From: Halichondria panicea
Lineage: Eukaryota > Porifera > Demospongiae > Suberitida > Halichondriidae
Assembly: GCF_963675165.1 (NCBI RefSeq)
Contig: NC_087389.1
Span: 5,006,620 to 5,070,619 of the forward strand
Direction of reading: 5' to 3'
Length of the DNA stretch: 64,000 bases
The notes beneath the pieces were generated by a model. The model was not told where the DNA came from and ran no database searches. It saw only the letters and a program-made list of their open reading frames with translations. The stretch's first letter is position 1, and every line of letters starts with the position of its first letter. A program made the translations under genes and the position numbers. Of the stretch, positions 58,029 to 64,000 are shown one piece after another.

Positions 58029-60530
58029 TTGAATCGTCAAAAGCAATGGCCACCAGTTAGAGGGGACAGGCTCATCAACTTGCAGTTAGTGGAGGCTGAA
58101 AAAGAAGTGCCGGCTTGCCACAACATGGCGCACCTGATAATAAGGTCAAGCGTACTCCAATTCTTCTTGGCGATCTATTCAAAGTCGAAGAAGGCAAGAA
58201 ACCAGTCAAGAAGCTCATCATTGAAGGCAATGCTGGGATTGGTAAAACCACACTGTGTACCGTGCTTGCTGAAGGGTGGGCAGAGGACAAGATCCTGACA
58301 CACTTCAACTGTGTTCTGTTGCTTCCACTGAGAGAGAATCGAGTGTCTTCTGCCACAAGTCTCGCTGAGCTGTTCAAGCTTCTTCATGCCAATGAGAGGA
58401 TTCGCCAATCTGTTGTAGAAGAGTTGGAAGAAAGAGAAGGAAAAAGTGTCCTCATTATAGCTGATGGCTGGGATGAGCTCAGTATAGCCGGACAATCAAT
58501 TAGAAACCTCATTTCTATATGACCTTCTCTTTGGTGATGTTCTTCCTTTTGCTTCTGTTCTCCTCACCTCACGACCTTCTGCTTCAGTTCCTCTTCATGA
58601 CCTTCCCTCTGTAAACCGTTTGGTTGAAGTAACTGGTTTTAATGAGAAGAATATCGAGCAATACATAGCATCAGAGTTTGAGCAATTCCCAGAGAAAGCT
58701 TCTTCTCTTATCGAGCAGCTTGAGAACAACCCACTCATTCAGAGTGTGTGTTCTGTGCCTCTCAATTATGCCATTGTTTGTAACTTGTGGCACACTTTAG
58801 ACCAAGAGCTTCCTCGTACACTAACTGCATGAGCTGTACACTCAAATTGTCCTTAGCATTATCCTTCGTAATGTCAAAAAGAAATTCCCTGATTGTCCAA
58901 TTAGCCTTAATAGATTTGAAGATTCCGAATGATCTACAAGACACATTTTGGTTGACCTGTGAGTTTGCCTACGAGTGCTTATTATTAGATCAGCTGGTTT
59001 TCTCAGAAGCTGAATTGTCCTCTCGCTTATCGGAAGTTGGTGACAAGCTGCAGTGCTTTGGTCTGTTGCAGTCTGCATGATCGCTTCTACCTGTCGATCA
59101 TGGCCTGTCTTTTCACTGCTCACCTGACCATCCAGGAGTTTTTGGCTGCCCTCCATCTTGCTACTCTACCCAATGAGGAGAAATTGAAGGTTGTAGTCTC
59201 ATGCTAAAAGTGGCCGGTTTGACATGGTGTGGAGATTTATGTTTGGTCTTGCTAGTAAACACCATGGTAGTCGTAGCAATAAAGTGACCAGTTTGGATGA
59301 TGGTTTCATGGATCAATGTTTGATGGCTATACAGCTTAAAAAGTTAGCTTTATGTCATGCTGCTTTCGAAGCTTCAGACCCTAGATTCTCAACAAAAATT
59401 TGGAAAATGTACGGAAAAAATCTATTAGACGGTAATTTCAGCACTCCTTTTGACTGTGTAGCTTGTTTCTATGTTCTTCGTCATGCTGCAAAATGTGATG
59501 ATATGGTTATCAGAATATTTTATTGTGCATTCGATGATAAACTGTTGAAAGAACTAACTGACATACTTTCCAGTGCGAATGGTAAACTGCAAGTACAACG
59601 ATTATATCTTGTACAGACTAAGTTTAAGTTGTCTGATAAAGGTATTGCTGATCTATTCAAGAGAGCCTCAGCTTCCTTTACAGCCTTACATGAACTCTCT
59701 TTATGTAACAACAACTTCACTGAAATCATGTCGTCATTCATGCACACATCTTGTATCAGCCTCACAGGACTGGACTTATCCAAAAATCCTCTTGGAGGGT
59801 CTGACATACAGTCATTAGAGACAGCTGTACAGTCTGGTGCTCTTATCAATCTGAGGAGACTGGAGCTATCTAACACCTTAACTGACGATGCTGATGTCAA
59901 TGGAGCTTTACTGACCATCCTCTTACAGTCTATTTCCCTCCACTGTGCTAGACTGGTTGACGTTTACCTCTCTGCTAATAATCTTGGTTTACTTGGATTA
60001 GGTTCAGTTGTGGACCACATTCCATTAGGATTAAATATGATAGATTTATACTCATCTCACCACCTCATTTCACTCTGAGTTTCAGCTCACAGTCATCTGT
60101 GAGATGTTGATTGTCCATCCAAATACTTTAACTCGAATGTACATGAGGGGCTCCAATTTCAATGGAACTGCTGGAACTCTCTTACTGGCAAAATTTCTTC
60201 AGGCGTTTAAATCACTGGAAACACTTAACTGCCTTGATTGTTCTCTCACCTCTGCCGACATCATAATGCTTATCCACCATCTCAAGTCCGCTAATGTGAT
60301 ATGTATGAAATTAAATACGTTGGGTCTCAGCTACAACTCCATTGATGATGGGAGTGATAGCTCTCACTGAGTGTCTACCAGAGCTATTCCCTAGACTGGA
60401 GGGCTTCAGTGTCAGTTACCTGGGGAATGGTGTTAATCTCTATGATAATCCTGTGAGCGAGGAGTTGATACCCATGTGCAATGAACAGTTGGAGGTACTC
60501 ACTCGATATATCTATAGCTATAGTTCATGA
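58029..60530 (+). pseudogene. NACHT-LRR (NLR) gene with multiple frameshifts
   Basis: Domain order is clear despite broken frames. WPPVRGDRLINL region; NACHT with Walker A GNAGIGKTTL near 58220 and Walker B VLIIADGWDEL near 58455; VLLTSRPSASVPLHDL and the winged-helix region (NNPLIQSVCSVPLNYAIVC); LTIQEFLAALHL near 59128; then leucine-rich repeats from about 59540 (LHELSLCNN, LTGLDLSKNPLGG, LRRLELSNTLTDD, LVDVYLSANNLG) to about 60530. Frame breaks occur near 58510, 58830, 58925, 59078, 59115, 60076 and 60350. It matches the expanded sponge NLR family in architecture. Known role of NLRs: cytoplasmic immune sensing. This copy appears dead; the frameshifts are too many for sequencing error alone. 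Confidence 0.8.
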
Positions 60531-60557
60531 TTATGTTGCATTTATCAATATACACAG

Positions 60558-62687
60558 ATCATACGAGAATCAAGGAATTCTGCAGTGCTGACTGAGGAGT
60601 GGGAGAGAACATGTTTACCTCCACAAAATGAAGAGGTAAGTAATTCTTGATTCATGCGTAAAAATTATACTCGTCATTTCCTAGATGAATCATATTTTCT
60701 GTTCTCTTTGGGATACGCTACTGTCGGAGATGGTTGACGAGGCTCAAGTAGTGAGTGTGCATGTCATCATTATTTGTATCTTATTATGCAATCTTATCAA
60801 TTATATAGATATCTTCAGCTATTTCCAACGGCATCCTTTCATGGTCAGCTGCTAACAAACCAGCGGAATATACGTTTATGAGGTTGTGGATACAGTGGAC
60901 ACTCCTAGTGATGTCACTGATCTAGACACTCTCATCAATGAACAGAGCTTCTCTCAAGCATCACTAGTAGAGAACCACCCCACAGCTAGTGACAAGGCTA
61001 CTTGTATTACAGGCTCGCAGTCTACACACAGAACACCTCAACATACAACAGGTGATCTATATACATTTAGATCATGTTTGCCATAAATACTGCAATTTGA
61101 TTGGCTAAAGGAAGTGTTCTATCCAACTTAGAAAATCATGTCCTTATTTAGAAAATCATGTACTTACTTAGAAAATCATATACTTCACTTAGAAAATCAT
61201 GTAGCAAGATTAGATGAGAACATTAATCAAATCTGATTGGCTAAATACTCACGGTTGCTATGATCTAAAATGCTTAGACACTGTTTAGGAAGTTTCCACA
61301 TGATTTAGAAGTCCTCAGGCCTAGTAGAACCCTTCGGGATACTACAACCAGCCCTTTGGGCTTCTAAATCATGTAGAAACTTCCTCAACAGTGTCTAACT
61401 ATTATGTATTCTACATGTATATATAATAGTGCAATTGAGCGCATAAACTTCCAAAATGTTGTTTTACGATTAGACAGTAATGTGAATCACTAAGGCCACT
61501 ATTCTACTATGCAGGTCAACTAAGAGGTGGTGGGCCTACATTTTGTATTGATTCAATTTTCATGAATACACTTAACACTTCACTGAACAATGGGATTTTG
61601 CTTCATCAACTGCAACTCAATTTTACAACTTGTTATGCATACCTTACATTCCATTGCAAACCATTCTATGTTCATGAAAATGTCAACCGCAAGTCACTTT
61701 TAGGGGTTTTTCCTATGAATGGATTCTAGTCAATCACTGTACACATACAGACATCAAAACTTCATATATAGCATTATAAGTGGATGAAGAAAAAGTTATG
61801 TTCACAAATTTTGCGCAGATGGTACAGAGAACGAGTTCTGACATAGTTTAGGAGTGGACGTGGCCTAACATTCGTTTGGACCAACCGTTTGTGCCATTTT
61901 TAACGCCTTCCATAAGTTATTTTTTCAGAAATAAGCTTCCTACACTCCTAATAATGTAAGTGATCACTAATGAGCCTTCAATGAAGCTGTTGTAGAATAT
62001 ATATACATATTGGAGTGCAAATACAATTTTGGAAGTTTATGCTGAATTGCACTAATCATGATAGCATGCATAATTGATAGCTAAATATCATAATTATTAT
62101 TACACACAGCCTCCACTGTACTGACTGATGCCGTACCATCTGATGTCACTGAAGAAGGAGATACCTCACAAAATTTCCTCACTTCATATCCACATACCAT
62201 TCACTCAGGTATGTGTGTGGATCAGCTACGTGATTACAGTAAACAATGCATAAAATTCAATAAATTTGTAAGGTACTGTATGGAATTGTCATGTCTATAT
62301 GTCGAAATTTCCGTCCCATTAGTCACACCCCTTTATTCTCCCAGGAGCTGGTGGACCGAGGACTGTGACCATTGAGGAATTGAAGGAGCGTACAAAACTG
62401 ACCGACTCTCAACTTGACACTGAAATTGAAGAGACAGACATGATCATTCTGGCAGATCACTTTGACAATATTGAAACATATTTGAACTAACGGATTCCAA
62501 AAAGCAAGATGTTATTGATGAGAAGATGAGGTACAACACCCAAGCAGCCATGTCCCTGGCCATGAAGCTGTGGAAGAGACGCAACCCTGCAGCTGTTACC
62601 TACAGAGCTCTGGTGGAGATTGTGCTGAGTCTGAGAAAGGTCGATGTCGCTACTAAAGTCTGTGAATTCCTGGCTCGTAAATTAAAT
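60558..62687 (+). pseudogene. Death-domain tail of the NLR locus
   Basis: Exons 60558-60635 and 60685-60750 carry the short segment after the LRRs. Exon 60809-61051 (DVTDLDTLINEQSFSQAS..) and 62110-62208 (VLTDAVPSDVTEEGD) are close copies of gene B exons 32020-32275 and 32373-32468. Exon 62345-62687 is a Death domain starting GAGGPRTVTIEELKERTKLT. The frame is broken in the 60809 exon (before EVVDT-equivalent) and in the Death domain at about 62485, where TAA follows ETYLN and sequence resumes in another frame as ELTDSKKQDVIDEKM, LWKRRNPAAVTYRALVE. The second half of the Death domain differs more from gene B than the first half. Confidence 0.75.
61052..62109 (+). other. Long intron between tail exons, with local repeats
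   Basis: About 1 kb, against about 100 bp in gene B. Holds four direct copies of tacttacttagaaaatcatg-like units (61120-61205) and an inverted pair (61274-61310 with 61366-61403). No coding. Confidence 0.6.
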
Positions 62688-62974
62688 GTGAGTGTAGCTA
62701 ATTAAGCTTGCATGATATAATTCCCTTTATACATTGAATGTGTACATGCATTATTTCCCGTACAGCATCTTCACTCTAACCACGTGCACAAGACGGACAT
62801 GCATGGCTGCATGTAATAAAGTGAACATGATAAATATAATCGTAACACGGACACTGAGAATAATCATAAATTATCAGGTCCAGTCAACTCTGTAGGGGGG
62901 ATTAAGGAACAAATGTAACAGTATATGCATTCAGACTTGCACTATGTATATAATTATAGATGTTTGTATTTTTG

Positions 62975-63084
62975 ACAAAGAATTTTATGAAATGGACAAT
63001 AAACACGCATAATATAGCATGACATAATATAACAAAGAATTTTATGAAATGGACAATAAACACGCATAATATAGCATGACATAA
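62975..63084 (+). repeat. 57-bp tandem duplication containing AATAAA
   Basis: Two adjacent copies (62975-63031, 63032-63084) of a unit containing ttttatgaaatggacaataa. Each has an AATAAA on the plus strand, in the interval between the convergent NLR locus and the TUBGCP2-like gene. Confidence 0.8.
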
Positions 63085-63153
63085 TTATATTATGTACGTG
63101 GTAGGCATAATTATACAGTTAAATGTTAATGGGAGTGTTCAGTGTTCAGCTAA

Positions 63154-63872
63154 CTAGGTGATGTCACGTGATGTCATGCGGCCTTGATAGAAGCCATTGA
63201 AGTCCAGGCGTGACACCATACCCCCCACAGTTTGACCTCTGAACTCGTAAAGCTTATCCAACAGTCCCACCAGGTCTCGTGTGAAGGCATCGTCCAGACG
63301 TGATATCTTGACCTCAAAGGAACCCATCGGCAGATTCTCTAGCTCACTGTGATGTGTGTGGGCGGAGAATAATATAGATACAAATACGTGGGTATAATAA
63401 ACACACATAAAACATTCCCTCATAACAAGCTCTGTCAGCAGGGTACAGTAAACACATGAAATTTACAAGCTACGTACATGTAGCCCAACATTATAGAGAC
63501 AAATAGAATTATGTACCTTGATAATAACCGACTGCCTAGTTTGTGTGGGTCTGCCCCGCCCTCCAACACCTCCCCACTCAGTAGCCTAGCAACACCCAAG
63601 AGAGACTTTGTTCTTCTCTTTGTTATCTCCAATTGAGTGAGACTCATTTTCCCCTTGTGCTGCTCTTGTGTCATGTCAGCCTCTCGGAGGTAGTCAGTGA
63701 AATGCTCACACACAACCAGCAGTCGACTGATGATCTTTAGTACTTCCTTGTCACTGAGTAGACAGTCGCGTAGACTACGATCCAGGAAATCATTGTGTGC
63801 AGTGAGGACATCATCAATGATGTGTACAGAGCGGAGGTTCTTCTCTAGTAGGACCCAGTTAGGCTCTAGTAC
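63154..63872 (-). CDS. TUBGCP2: Gamma-tubulin complex component 2-like, last two exons (partial)
   Basis: Minus-strand exons 63872-63517 and 63346-63154. The first starts after a cacacacag acceptor with VLEPNWVLLEKNLRSVHIID and continues DVLTAHNDFLDRSLRDCLL; it ends with donor gtacat. The second reads LENLPMGSFEVKISRLDDAF and ends MVSRLDFNGFYQGR..TSRDIT-stop (TAG at 63154-63156). The LEP.W..LEKNL, IDDVL..H..FLD and SRLDFNGFY motifs match the C-terminal GRIP2 domain of GCP2, which binds gamma-tubulin in the microtubule-nucleating complex. GCP3 is less likely because it has RLDFNEHY instead. The remaining exons lie beyond the right edge. Reading frame intact. Confidence 0.85.
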
Positions 63873-64000
63873 CTGTGTGTGTGGGAGGGGTGTGAGGGTG
63901 TGGGTGTGTGTGGGGGGTGGGGGTAGAAAAGTAAAATTGGACGATCTCAACTAGACACTCTATTATACATGTAGCTCAAGCCTTTTTATTATTAGTTTAG

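Overview
This window looks like nuclear DNA of an early-branching animal, most likely a demosponge (Amphimedon-like). It is AT-rich, introns are short with GT..AG borders, and several exons match animal gene families: axonemal dynein heavy chain, eIF4E type 3, a synphilin-1-like ankyrin protein and gamma-tubulin complex component 2. A NACHT-LRR sequence closely resembles the expanded sponge NLR family as I remember it. No bacterial operon structure, rRNA or tRNA was recognised. All gene names come from reading motifs; nothing was searched.

Layout. 1-1.8 kb: exons of a coiled-coil gene. 4.4-11.05 kb (+): gene A, a large Roc-like GTPase exon, then about ten phase 1-1 mini-exons, then Death-domain exons. 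11.3-18.6 kb (+): a synphilin-like ankyrin locus broken by an internal duplication. 18.6-22.4 kb: MITE-like and foldback repeats around a decayed multi-pass membrane gene (-). 23.0-24.57 kb (+): a dynein heavy-chain fragment fused in frame to the edge of a segmental duplication that repeats 1.69-6.6 kb. 27.2-33.15 kb (+): gene B, paralogue of gene A, with its own mini-exons and a different Death-domain tail. 33.46-35.5 kb (+): an eIF4E3-like gene with a substituted C-terminus. 35.4-38.8 kb (+): a second, partial synphilin-like copy. 38.8-51 kb: almost gene-free and rich in inverted-repeat elements, several with clear target-site duplications. 51.08-52.5 kb (+): a secreted zinc-metalloprotease-like gene. 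53-58 kb: more elements, a FYVE-finger fragment, a non-LTR retroposon fragment and a 22-bp minisatellite. 58.0-62.7 kb (+): a frameshifted NACHT-LRR gene whose last exons are the same Death-domain tail as gene B. 63.15-63.87 kb (-): last two exons of a TUBGCP2-like gene.

How it fits together. Two kinds of NTPase sensor, a Roc-like GTPase and a NACHT-LRR protein, sit close together and feed into Death-domain modules carried on exchangeable, phase-compatible exons. The mini-exon arrays look like truncated copies of the start of the Death-domain exon and could give linkers of many lengths by splicing. I consider this shuffling Death-fold cassette system the most interesting content of the window. 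The second theme is several inverted-repeat element families with 9-bp or 7-bp target-site duplications, including one that has captured a RecQ-like helicase fragment.
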